Shown piece by piece: positions 35,942 through 47,668 of a DNA stretch of 64,000 bases. The notes beneath the pieces were generated by a model that ran no database searches, was not told the DNA's origin, and saw only the letters and a list, made by a program, of their open reading frames with translations. Positions within the stretch are counted from its first letter, which is position 1. The number at the start of each line of letters is the position of its first letter. Position numbers and translations under genes: made by a program. The DNA is from Pontederia crassipes (lineage: Eukaryota; Streptophyta; Magnoliopsida; Commelinales; Pontederiaceae): assembly GCA_030549335.1 (NCBI GenBank), contig CM060193.1, positions 62,029,146 to 62,093,145 of the forward strand, given 5' to 3'.

Positions 35942-37093
35942 CATTTTACAACATTTCAGATTCCAAGTTTATTGGCTCTTAGTACTTCCTCTTAATGCAT
36001 AATATTAACAACCACTAATGTGGTATTGACGGTGAAATAAAGGAGAAATCATTAAAAGGTTCATTTTATACTAATAACTTCATGTTTGCCCAAATGAATT
36101 GAAATCTTTACATCAAAAGAAGAATGCTGAGAGGTTATTTGAACTTGTAGAAAAATCCTCCACTCTTTGATAACTTCGTTTATTGACAAAAACCTTAGCA
36201 CATTCAATACCTGCACAGAATAAAATGCCAGAGGGAGGAGAGAGGGAGGGAGCAATGCAGAGAAAAATAAATAAAACATTATTGATGGGCCTATCATTTA
36301 TAAATGGTGTTTTTTAATTAATTGATATAGAATTGGAAATGGTCAGAGTTTTAGCTTTACATTCTTTCTTTTCATATAAAGAAGCTTAATGTTTTAAATT
36401 AGCTCATATTAAAAAAAATATAAATAGATTAACTTGGATTACTATTTCATGAAATGCAAGAAGTGAAAGAAAAAAGGATTTATCATTAGAAAAATAATAA
36501 GTGTATAATTAGAACTTAGAACACTAAGAATAGGACCTGCTGTTGTGACTTTCCACCTTCAATTTGTAATCGATTAAAAAATCATAAAGATGAAAATGAA
36601 AAATATCAAAATAGTTTATGAGAGTTAGAAATATGAAATCTCAAGTAGCTTATGAGATATAAGTATTATATATTATTAAAGTTAGAAAATTAACGTTAAA
36701 ACTGCTATGAGATTATGAAAAATTAAGTACTATGAATAGAAAAATAAGAAAAAACAAGAAAAAAAATCAAGAAAAATAGATAAATATGAATAGTGTAAGG
36801 GGAGAAGAGTTTGGGGTACGATTATAAATAAAAAATAAACTATAATCCTTCTAAACATATGACACCCCCATAGTTCGGAGTATGAAATGATCTCTTTCTC
36901 GAAATAGGATATAAAGATATTGACTCTATAGTTTCATCATTAATTCCATATTTATAGTTTATACATAAAATGAAACGTGCATAATTGGACGGACCATAAG
37001 AAGGGTGGAGGTTACACAAAAGTCTAAAATGTGTGAAGCTTTTAGAAATAAGATAAATGTCAATGTTGCGACCTGAAGCTCTTTGATGCATCA

Positions 37094-37098
<5 letters not shown>

Positions 37099-37149
<51 letters not shown>
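37099..37149. repeat. (TA)n microsatellite
   Basis: About 25 TA units. Confidence 0.95.
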
Positions 37150-37152
<3 letters not shown>

Positions 37153-37850
37153 CCCAATAACTCTGACTTCATCTAAGAATGAGGAGTTATGTGAAGTCAT
37201 AAGTGAGTCAACCCAAAGTTGTGAAAAAAGTAAAATGCCAAACTTAATTAGGAAGCAGATAATGCAAAGAGACTACATGAGGAAACTTGAGACTTAGATG
37301 ACACCATGAGGAAACTTGGCTTGGCATGAGAGAATGGTTGGTATATTGCACATTGGCATGGGAAGTATATATATTGGACTGCATGTGTAACAGGAAAAAA
37401 TAATACGACTGAGTATATTCCTAAATAACTGTTGCCTTTATTCATTATAAGAGTGTTTGGTAATTAAAAAATGACTTTTTATAATTCTAAATAACTATAA
37501 ATTAATTAATGTCGTTAACTAATCAGAAGGCAAATACTCTAATTGAAAGTGCGTGGGGTGATTTAGCAACCCATGGAAATATGTGTTTCTGCATTTATTC
37601 CTAAATTAATTATAGAGAAGATGCAATTAACTATAAGGAGAAAGATTCTTTTTGTATAATAACGTAAATAAAAAATGCAAAAGAAATTAAAAGAAAAGAA
37701 GACAAAAGGTTTGTGGCGATGATGTATTAATGGGTTGTTTATATTAGCATTTATTTGGTATAGTTAATTAATATCTCTAAGAAGTTATAAGAGTTTTCAT
37801 GAAATCAAGGAGAAATTCTACTACTCATATTTGAATGAAGGATATATAAC

Positions 37851-39302
37851 TGTTGTAACTTAATAATAGTTTAGTGCTTTGATTTAATATATAACTTAGA
37901 AAAGTAGAAAGTCACAAAAAGAACAGAAGAAAAGGAGAAGCCTCTTATATGAAATCCTTTTAGCAAAATATGGATATGAGGCTGCAAGCACGTGAAAATT
38001 TGGATCATCATAAAGGGCTAGACCTTCTAGCACGGTAAGTGACCTCAATAATATCAGTCATAGTATGCTGGAACTGCAAGATATAAAAGAAACAAAGTCA
38101 ATTTCTTTCTCCATATGAATGCAATGAACGCAATCCTCATGCCACAATATATGTCTAAGATAACAAAAATAATAATGCAGCTGACGTTAATTTCCAGCTT
38201 AATCAAGATAACCATGAAAACAATTAAAAGTAGACTATGAATAGACTTTTATTAAAGCTCAAGGAAGAAGCACCATTAAATGGATATTGATAGAGAACAT
38301 TGCGTAAACCATCCACAATAGTTTTGAAGTTGAGTTCGCTTAATGTTTCATTAAGTGCACCCTTAAAAAAGCTCTTGAGGGCTGGGACAATTATTGAGTA
38401 ATGACGACAAAATATCTAGTGCATAATATCTAGTGCCATAGCCTTCTAATCACGATTAACCATGTGAACAACATGACCGATAATAGCAGATCTTGCCTCC
38501 TCCTCTCAGGTGGTTCGCTCATCATCTCGAAATCCAGAAAAGCTAGTTTTCCTTCTAGTGTTGCCAATAGCTAAGGCATGGAAGTATCCATACTCGAGTA
38601 ACTGCCTCAGGCTACTATGGATACATATATTAACCAAATGTAAGAGGTTCAAACCTTGCTTCTCAATATCTTGTTATTCATTCAGCTTAACACCATTCAC
38701 CCAGTATTGTCAGAACTTTAGCACTTGTGTAATCCCACAACATATTAGGGAATAATACATCTAGCTTATCGACATACAACTTTCTAAATCTTCGTACATT
38801 CTTTTTTTTAAACAAAAGGATTAACTTCATGTATTGATATAAAAATCCATAGCGTGGCTCATCCATTTAAAATACATCAATATTTTAAGTTGTCCTACAA
38901 TTTGCTAAAAGATCATCTCCTCTATTTGCCTGTCGGTAAATGTGCGAGGCTTCAAAACAATTTTTTTGTATTTCAAATGTCTATCATGATATTCTTTACT
39001 ATCTAAGGGCAGGCTACTTTTTTGTTTAGAATATTGAGCAGGTTGGTAGAACCTCTTTCGCATTTGAGGTTTCAATATCCCAATTCGATGCACTTGAGAA
39101 TTCCAAATATGCATGTACTATTCCTGATTATTTGTATTGTTTATCTAAAAATGTTGAATCAAAATCGTGTGAAAATCATGTTGGACGGCAGAATTCTAGG
39201 TCGTGGCACGGCCATGACCAAGCCGCACAATCGCTCGAAAAAAAGTGCTCAGGCCAATGACAAACATTGTCACGACCGTGACAAACTAGGCACGGCCGTG
39301 AC
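37851..39302. other. Spacer and probable left part of a gypsy-type LTR
   Basis: No gene supported; the 81-codon frame at 38510-38755 has no recognisable family. From about 39170 the sequence carries CACGGCC-type near-palindromes that continue after the nested copia-type element at 43917, so both belong to one older LTR. Its left edge could not be fixed. Confidence 0.45.
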
Positions 39303-39307
39303 CATCC

Positions 39308-40481
39308 TATTGGATCTAAGTTTTAATGACTATAAAATTCTATTTTGATAATACAAACCTCGAAAGATTAAAGTTAAAATGCTGAAAAAGTTTTAAAAAA
39401 AGGGGATACCTTTATGCATTACAATTTAGTTAAATAATTAACTATGATCCTATTAGATTTTAGATTAATTATAAATATCAAAGTTGTAGGGAATTCTGTT
39501 AGCTTTCCATAGAATAAAATATTATCTTATTTGGATAACTGTGCAAAAAGTTATGCTTAAGTGCAGGGTAGTCGACCTACCGGCTGAAACACCGGTCGAG
39601 CGGTTCGGAACACAGGTCGACCGGTCTAGACAACAAGTCGATCGGTCAGTGTAGAAAATGACCAATTTAAATAAACAGAATGTCGAGACTATACCGGTCG
39701 AGATACTAGTCGATCAGTCCAGAACATATGTCGACCGGATAGTGCAGAATTCGTCAACGGTCATATTTTTCATAAAAGAAAGTGTAACGGTCCATATGTG
39801 CGGTGGACCGACCTCCGAGTCAAATGAACAGTAACCGTCAAATTTTAAGGAGAAAATTATGGAATAATTTTTGGACGACTTTCTCACTTGCTGAAACCTA
39901 TAAAAGGAGTGTCAAAGCCAGAAGCAAATGCATCCATCCAAGCTTTGAAGAAAAAATTCAAGATCATTCCTTGAAGTTTTCATTTTAAGTTTTCTCTTCT
40001 TTCTCTCTTTTTCTCTTGTGAGCTTAGCATTATAAAAGAGAGAAGCATTTTATTTAAAAAATACAGACAGAGCTATTGTGTAAAAAAGATTTCAAATCTT
40101 ACCTCTTGAACGAGAGAAAAGATTAATTTTACTAGGGGGAGAGGTGGACCTAACCTCTCGAAGTAGAGAAAATGCGGTGGTGTAAAGGGCTTTCTTCCTT
40201 GTCCCATTTGAAATAAAGAAAGAGATTCTAGTGAAATCTCCGACAGTCTCGAGGTCGAGAAGTCAAAGTGGGGACGTAGGCCAAGGTGTGGCAGAACCTC
40301 GTCAACAACCATCGCGCACTTTTTGATTGCTTTCTCTCTCTCGCTCTCATATTGGTTTTGATGTGATCTGAATTGCATTGATTTAAAACATTTTAAAATT
40401 TCATTTCAACGATTATTGTGAATTCGATATTTTTGTTTGAACACCAATTCACCCCTTATTGGTGTCATTTGGAATTCTACA
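39308..40481 (+). repeat. 5' LTR of the gag-only element
   Basis: It begins TATTGGATC (an altered TGTTGG) and ends GAATTCTACA. A TATA box (TATAAAAG) is at 39899-39906; the 3' LTR lacks this short block. Between about 39570 and 39740 it holds repeated GGTCGACCGGT-type motifs. Confidence 0.93.
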
Positions 40482-40482
40482 A

Positions 40483-40496
40483 TTGGTATCAGAGTG
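40483..40496 (+). other. Primer binding site, initiator tRNA-Met type
   Basis: TTGGTATCAGAGTG follows the 5' LTR by one base. Confidence 0.85.
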
Positions 40497-40587
40497 GGTT
40501 GCTCTTGTTTTAATATCAAATTATTTTAAGTTTTAATCATTTGAACATTTGATCACCTTGTTTTAAGATTTAACAATATTTAAAACT

Positions 40588-42070
40588 ATGACATCAAGTG
40601 ATTTTAATTTTGTCGAAGGACAATCAATTAGTCGTCTTCTCCTTTTAAATGCATCAAATTTTGCATATTGGAAAATTAGAATTCAAGCATATATTTGTTC
40701 TATTGATATTGACATGTGGAACAGTTGAAAAAGGTTATTATATTTATGAAAAATTAGCTACTTATTCTAAAGAAAAAGAAAAGATTTTTCAAAACTTGAT
40801 TGAAAAGTCAAAAATATTTTTTATTGTGCTTTTGATTCAATGGAGTTTAATGGATTTTAAGTTGTAAAATTACAATCGAGATTTGAAAAAAACTCATCAC
40901 TACTTATGAAGGAACTGACAAGGTTAAAAAATCTAGATTGAATATTTTAAACTATCAATATGATTCTTTCAAAATGCATGATAATAAATCTATAAATGAT
41001 ATGGTAGCTCGGTTTAATAATATTTTGAATGACTTTGCCTTCTTGGGGAAGCCAAGAACTAACCTTTAGAAAATGAAAAAAAATTCAGATCTCTCTCCTC
41101 TAAATGACATACGAAAAGGACCGTAATTGAAGAAAAAGATCTAAATAAAATAAATTTTGATGATCTTATTGGTTCACTTCTAACCTATGAGATCTCAATC
41201 CAAGAAGATCAAAAAGAAAAAGTCCTCAAGAAGAAAACATTGACATTAAAGGCAAATGCAAATAAAGAAGACTCAAGTGAAGAAGAAGTGGACGAAAAGA
41301 GAGTCGTCCGCTACACAAGAAAACTAGATAAGTATCTCAACTTGGTGAAGAAGAAAGAAAAGAATGAGAAGCCTACCCGAAAATCATACAAAAGACACAA
41401 AGAAGAGACATCTCGAAAAGGTAAAAAGAAAAAATATGAAGAGTCAAGTGAAACAAATGACTCGTCAAGCTCTTCTAATGATGAAGCATACTTATGCTTA
41501 ATGGCACACGACAACGAGGTAACATTTAATCCTTCAAATAATGGCTCATCGAGCTCTTTCGAAAAAAAATATTTCTTTAGATGTAAATAAAGAACTTTCC
41601 TCCTTTATAAAAAGATATTACTCACTTAAAGAGAAAAATGAGAAATTACGACATGAGATTGAAAATTTAAAAGAAGAAAAGAATACATGTTTATGGAGAA
41701 TGAAAACCTAAAAAATGAATTCTGGAAATTACACATGCATGTGAAATTGTAAAACTAGCATGTTCTTTAGAAAAAAAGCAAAGAAGGAAAATGATCTTTA
41801 AAAAAATTCACAAAATAATAATAAAACTGGTTCTTATGTAAAGAAAGATAATTCTAGAAAATACTTTGGATATGAAAATTTTTATTGGAAGTCTAATCCT
41901 TCCTACGATAGAAAATCACATATTACATGTTTTGCATTCGAATTTTATGGTCATTATGCTTATCAATGCAAAGTAAGAAAATCTTTAAAACATGGGATGA
42001 TATGAGTTCCAAAAAGAACTTTGACTAACAAAATTGGACCCAAAGAAGTTTGGATACTAAAATTTAAATA
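40588..42070 (+). pseudogene. gag: Copia-type gag, broken
   Basis: ATG at 40588 opens MTSSDFNFVEGQSISRLLL, then NASNFAYWKIRIQAY and SIDIDMW, a UBN2/DUF4219-type gag start. A stop follows soon after, with frame breaks. A Lys/Glu-rich stretch (41240-41590) resembles the acidic-basic linker of these gags. A knuckle remnant near 41930 reads CFAFEFYGHYAYQC, one change from the usual spacing pattern. No polymerase follows. Confidence 0.78.
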
Positions 42071-42735
42071 ATTGTTTTTCAAGTGTGCCTCACATGTAAA
42101 GCAAAGGAAGAATTGTGAATGTGAAAGCACAAAAATTATAGTAAAAATATCATCTATCTTTTATTTCACTCAAATTCAAAATTTACTATTTCTTCGAAAA
42201 GAGAGAACATCTAAAATTGATAATAGTGATAGGGGAGCATACTAATTTTATTTTGACATATTTTGGATATCATTGTTGCATTAAAGTTTTATGTCATATT
42301 TTGATTATTAATATATATTTTTTGCCTTCATGAAATTATTTCCATTTCGCCATTATAAAATAATCATAAATTTAAGGGGAGTTAATTCTTCCATGCTAAT
42401 TTTTTATGCTGCAATATTTTACATGTTTCTAATATAACAAAAGGGGAAAATAATTTTTTTTCAAAGATGGCATGATTAAGAGGAGTTAGATATGATTTTC
42501 TATATACTTCATATACAAATTATTCTATTTGATTACACAAAAATGAGAAAAATATAGGAGAGATATGATCTGAATATCACTTTATATGAAGAGTTCCTTA
42601 CAATTTATACTTATGTGAATATCTATCATTGTAAGGAAAGTTAAGTGTTAGGGGGAGTAAAATAGATTTTGCAACTTTTTTACAACTTATACATTTTTCA
42701 TATTTCTCGATTTGTCTTCATAAAAAGGAGGAGAT

Positions 42736-43911
42736 TGTTGGATCTAAATTTTAATGACATATAAAATTATATTTTGATAATACAAACCTCGAAAGATTAA
42801 AGTTAAAATACTAAAAATGTTTAAAGAAAAAGGGACAACTTTATGCACTAAACTTTGATTAAATAATTAACTATGATCACATTAGATTTTGGCTTAATCA
42901 TAAATATCAAAATTATAGAGAATTTTGTTAGATTTTCATAGAATAAAAAATTATCTCATTTGGATAACTGTACAAAATGTTATGTTTAAAATAGTGCAGG
43001 ACGGTCGACCTACCGACTGGGACATCGGTCGACCAGTTCAGAACACAGGTCGATTGGTTCAGAACACAAGTTGATCGGTCAGTACAAAAAATGACCAATT
43101 TTAATAAACAGAATGTCGAGATTGTACCAGTTGACCGGTTTAGAATATAGGTCGATCAGATAGTGTAGAATTTGTCAACGATCATATTTTTCATAAAAGA
43201 AAGTGTACTGGTCGACCGATCCATATGTGGGGTCAACCGACTTCCGAGTCAAATGAACAGTAACGATCAAATTTGAAAGAGAAAATTGTGGAATGATTTT
43301 TGAACAATTTTTTCACTTGCTGAAGCCAAAGCTAAAAGCAAAGGCATCCATCCAAGCTTTGAAGAAAAACTTCAAGTTATCAAAAAAAGATCATTTCTTG
43401 AAGTTTTCATTTTAAGTTTTCCCTTCGTTCTCTCTTCTCCTCTTGTGAGCTTAGCATTGTAAAAGAGAGAATCATTTTATTTAGAAAAATACTGAGAGAG
43501 CTCCTGTGTAAAAGATGTTCTAAATCTTACCTCTTGAGTGAAAGAAAAGATTAGCTTTATTAGAAGGAGAGGTGTGCCTTACCTCTCGAAGCGGAGAAAA
43601 TGCGATGGTGTAAAGGACTTTCTTCTTTACACCATTTGGAATAAAGAAAAAGATTCTAATGAAATCTCCGACGGTCTTGAGGTCGAGAAGTCGGAGCGGG
43701 GATGTAGGCCAAGGTGTGGCTGAAACTCATCAACAACCCCCGTGTGTTTTGTGATTATTTTATCTCTCTCTCCCTCTCATATTGGTTTTGATGTGATCTA
43801 AATTGCATTGATTTAAAAGATTTTAAGATTCGATTTTAACGATTATTGTGAATTCGATATTTTTGTTTGAACACCATTCACCCCCCTCTTGGTGCCTTTT
43901 GGGATCCTACA
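42736..43911 (+). repeat. 3' LTR of the gag-only element
   Basis: It begins TGTTGGATC and ends GGATCCTACA. It is about 88-90 percent like the 5' LTR by eye, which implies a fairly old insertion. The TATA block of the 5' LTR is missing. Confidence 0.92.
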
Positions 43912-43916
43912 CATCC

Positions 43917-45194
43917 TAGTCATGACCATGATCAACTGCAAATGCTTACTCATGCTCGGGACTCCATCACGGTCGTGATGTGTCGAGCACGATCGTGACA
44001 ACCCCAGTCACGATCGTGAGGCCACCGAACGACTCACCGACCATGCACGTGTAGGCATGGCCATGACAGAGAACGTGGTACGACCGTGATGCATCCGACT
44101 TAGGTGTTCCAAGTTACAATCACTAGCGTGATGCTTCCGGCATGGTCATGACCGACCATTAAAAGTCCATATGTTATTTTAAAAGTTATTTTCAAAATAT
44201 TTATAATATGTAATGATGATTCTTGATTCTTTATGAACCTAGATATATGTATTGCATGTTCCCATGCAACTAAGTTAAAATCTAAAAATTGAGCGACATA
44301 AATATTTGTTGATTGCAAAGCATAATGAATTCAGTTGTGAATGATCTTACACGTCACGTCAATGACCTTTGCTACACACATCGACAATAGTGTGTAATTC
44401 CTATGTCACCTTCGGTCGAGAATTTTCGGAACGATCATTATACACATCGACAATGGTGTGTGCATTCTGATATCGCCTTCGTGTGAGAGGGGAGCATGGT
44501 CTCCAAAACTTAGCTAGCCTATTATGAGAGAGGGCAACGACATAAATCATAACTATCGGAAGATATAACGTTAAAAAGAGCAATGATAGAATAGTTGAAT
44601 TGATGTCATGAAAGTGAAAGTCCGAAAGGATTATGAAGCAACTCTGAGGAAAGTAATGAGGCAATGGTAAAGGTAAGTGGAAGTCACTTAATGTGCCTAT
44701 GGAATTATATGATTGTTATAAATGTTAATTTTACATGTCTTACCATGCTTTCATATTATATTCATGAGAATCATAAGTTAAGTACATGGCATACATATTT
44801 CTATTTTTCCGTTATATGAAAATAAATATGCAAATCATGTAGTATCTTGTTAGGATCGTTGCACAACATTTACATACTCTAACTGAAAAATCATGCACTC
44901 TGGATCCGGTAACTAATGTATGGATGATGACCGCTTAATTCATGACGAGAATATTGTACATTGTCTAGGCTTATTTTATGTCATGAAATCCATTAGATTA
45001 TAAGTTTTAGATATATTTTTTAAGATTGAATATTAGTTATGATTTTTCATTCTATAACACTACTTTATATGTTAATATTATTATATTTTATTGGTTTAAG
45101 TTTCTGTTTATAATCATGTGATGATAAATGGATTAGCACAACTGAATGTCCTAATTGTCTTTAACTTTTAGAATGTAAATTTTGAGGTGTTACA
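43917..45194. mobile_element. Right part of a gypsy-type LTR that hosts the gag-only element
   Basis: It carries CACGGTCGTGA- and CACGATCGTGA-type near-palindromes between 43960 and 44150. It ends GAGGTGTTACA at 45194. The next bases TTTAAACATAA match copy A at 12174, where no LTR is present, so 45194 is a true element edge. The partner edge and left duplication are not found, so solo LTR against truncated element is open. Confidence 0.6.
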
Positions 45195-45256
45195 TTTAAA
45201 CATAAATATTTAATTAATTATTTGTTTTGATCAATTTAAATAACTTATAGATATGA

Positions 45257-46690
45257 TAAATTACACTAAATGCCCTCCAACTTTGACTTTTACTCAGTGA
45301 TGCCTTTCAACTTCACTTTGTAACACGAATATTCTCCATCTTTTAATTTGTTTCACCCGATTTGCTTCACCCGCACCCCTCCCTACGACCTCCGAGCGAC
45401 CCCCCTTCCCTACGCTCGTTGGCGCGACGTAGGAGGGTGGGGTGCTCGCCCCCCTCTTTGCGACCTCTGGCAAGGTCGCAGGGAGGGAGGCGACCCTCCC
45501 ACCCTCTCGCGCGAGCACAAGGAAGGTGGGGGTAGCCCCCCTTTCTTGCGACCTCCAACGACGTCGCATGGAGGGGGCGACCCCCCCCCCCCCCCCCCTC
45601 TTCCCTTGCGCTCTCCGGTGTGGCACAGGTGGATGGGGTGGTCGCCCCCTCCTTGTGACCTCGCCGAAGGTCGTAGTGAGGGGGGCAACCCCCCTCCCCC
45701 AGCACAGGGAAGGTGGTGGGTCGCCCCCTCCTTCCCTTGCGCTCGTCGACGTGGCGCAGGGGTTGGGGTAGTCGCCCCCTCCTGGGGGGATCCAGCGAGG
45801 TCGCAGGGAGGGGGTGAACCCCCCTCCTTCCCCTGCGCTCGTCGGTGCGGCGCAGAGGTCACAAGGAGGGGGCGACCCCCCCACCCTTCGTGCGAGCACA
45901 GGGAACGTGGAGAGTCGCCCCCTCCCTGCGACCTTCGACGAGGTTGTAGGGAGGGTGGGGGGTGGGGGGGGGGGGGGGGAGGGGGCGGAGGGGGTCTCGC
46001 GCGAGCACAGGGAAGGTGGGATCGCCCTCCTCCTTACGATTTCCGACGAGGTTGCAAAGAGGGGGACGGCCCCCCACCCCCACACTGCGCCGACTCCTTC
46101 CTCTGCGCTCGCCAGCGCGGTGCAAGTCGCAAGGAGGAGGGCGACCCACCACCCCTCGCACGAGCACAGGGAAGGTGGGGGCGCCCCGCTCCCTGCGACC
46201 TTGGGCGAGGTCGCAAAGAGGGGGGGCGATCCCCCACCCCCACGCCGCGCCGGCGAGCGCAAGGAACGTTGGGGGGGGGGGGGGGTCGGCCCCTCCCTGC
46301 GACCTCCGACGAGGTCGCAAGGAGGGGGGCAACCACCCCCCCCCCCCCCCCTGCGCCACGCAGGGGAAGGAGGGAGGGGGGGTGACCCCCATACCTCCCT
46401 GCGCTCGTCGGCTGAGCCCTCATCGGAGGTCGGGGCGAGCTCCCCTCACTCGTTACGTCAGTGACAGGCTTCACGTGATATTTTTTATTTTTTAATATTA
46501 TCATGACATTGTAACTTGAACATGGAGAGGAGAGAGACACGACATGAGCGCTGTGATCGGGAAACCACTGATTATAGATAAGGAGGCCATCAAGTGAAAT
46601 AAGTTAAAAGATAAAGAGCATTCATGTTACAAAATGAAGTTGAAAGGCATCACTGAGCAAACGTCAAAGTTTGAAGGGCATTTGGATTTA
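45257..46690. mobile_element. Long-TIR element with a G/C-rich repeat core
   Basis: The left arm from about 45257 to 45362 and the reverse complement of about 46590-46690 match over about 100 bp: AAATGCCCT...CAACTTTGAC, CTCAGTGATGCCTTTCAACT, TTTGTAACA.GAAT and ATCTTTTAA.TT. The core 45370-46440 is an imperfect tandem array built on CGAGGTCGCA, GGAGGGG, GGGGGCGACCCCC and TGCGCTCG units. Copy A lacks the element (compare 12190). No transposase is visible, so it is non-autonomous. Mutator-like is my best guess from the long TIRs. Confidence 0.75.
45370..46440. repeat. G/C-rich imperfect tandem repeat
   Basis: Units of roughly 90-110 bp repeat about ten times in alternating orientation, with poly-C runs (45580-45597, 46338-46352) and poly-G runs (45960-45980, 46270-46284). 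Every frame on both strands is open for long distances because the unit lacks stop codons; these open frames are not genes. G-quadruplex and hairpin potential is high. Confidence 0.85.
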
Positions 46691-46702
46691 ATATATTCAA
46701 AA

Positions 46703-47655
46703 AGAAATAATCGAATTCAAAGACGGATCCACAACCTTGCACCTAATATGGGTACCAAATATAATTGCTTTACACTTTTTTTCACAACGATATAACAAAG
46801 ATAAGTCAAATTTTTCGTCCATGGACTAAACTATTTGTGACAACCCCTTGTGCATGATTATCTTTGTGATTTGACATGCTAAGTTATGCATGAAACATGA
46901 ATATGATGTGCTATCCTATGTGATTGACACTTAATATGTTTATGATTATTTGCAAATTCTCACGAAGGAGTGTGATACCAAGTTGCCATAGGATATTCAA
47001 AGACATGCATGCACATGAATGATATGTGAATATTGCAACACATAAGTGATGCTTGGATTAAGAATATATGTGACGTTTATGCATAGTGTATGCATGTATT
47101 GTGCGAATGAAATGTTTATGTTATAACATTGTTGTTTATTTAGATTGCATGATGTATTGTTAGAAAATGGAAACTATGATAGAGGGAACATATTATTTTT
47201 GTGCTTGTTATAGTAAAGTATAAAAAAATTGTTTGTTTAATTTATAATAATTAATATTCTCATCGTCATTCTAAACTTTGAATACGATGGTATAAATATT
47301 TATCAATTTATTCTTTTATATCTTTTTAAATCGATTGCTGCACTTAAATTCTAAAATAATAAAATTTCCATGTACATCTATAAGAATAAAGAGCAAATTT
47401 ATAAACATCAAATTAACGAAAATTTGGCAGTTGGCACCAAAGGTTCAAAAAAATCTATAAGGACAATGTTTGGAAAAAAAATAAAAATCACACATGTTGT
47501 TTATTTTAATTAAGGTACATAATTTGTTGGATCAACATTTCTTTATATAAGGAAAAAGACACGCTCTTTAATTATAAGTTTTCACATTCTTTAATTAACT
47601 ATGTTGATATGAGTAAGAATACATTATAACGCTTTTTTGTTATATATACACACAC
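46703..47655. other. 5' flank of SIN3-like copy B
   Basis: This matches copy A 12205-13784 apart from the MITE at 12793. It ends in TATATATACACACACG and a short GA tract. No gene. Confidence 0.7.
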
Positions 47656-47668
47656 GAGAGAGAGAGAG

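Larger units (their letters stand above)
32966..37850. other. AT-rich spacer between the two duplication copies; no gene supported
   Basis: Single-frame ORFs here are short and AT-biased with no family motif. The region contains microsatellites and one tandem duplication, listed separately. A weak stretch near 36060-36300 (-) is hydrophobic but not recognisable. Confidence 0.5.
39308..43911 (+). mobile_element. Gag-only copia-type LTR element (TR-GAG)
   Basis: LTRs of 1174 bp (39308-40481) and 1176 bp (42736-43911) enclose 2254 bp. Target duplication CATCC lies at 39303-39307 and 43912-43916. An initiator-Met PBS follows the first LTR and a polypurine tract (AAAAAGGAGGAGAT) precedes the second. 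The inside encodes only gag-like sequence; integrase, RT and RNase H are absent. Such an element would need proteins from an intact relative to move. Confidence 0.93.

Noticed and set aside
37854-37869. TGTAACTTAATAATAG as the left edge of the host LTR ending at 45194.
   Set aside because: It resembles the solo LTR start at 60340 for only ten bases, and no TTTAA duplication precedes it.
38510-38755. 81-codon plus frame as an exon.
   Set aside because: Less AT-rich than its surroundings but no recognisable motif, splice context or paired exon.
45294-46540. Long overlapping open frames of 109-345 codons on both strands.
   Set aside because: They lie in a G/C-rich tandem repeat that lacks stop codons in all frames; Pro/Gly/Arg-rich translations with no domain, inside a non-autonomous element.
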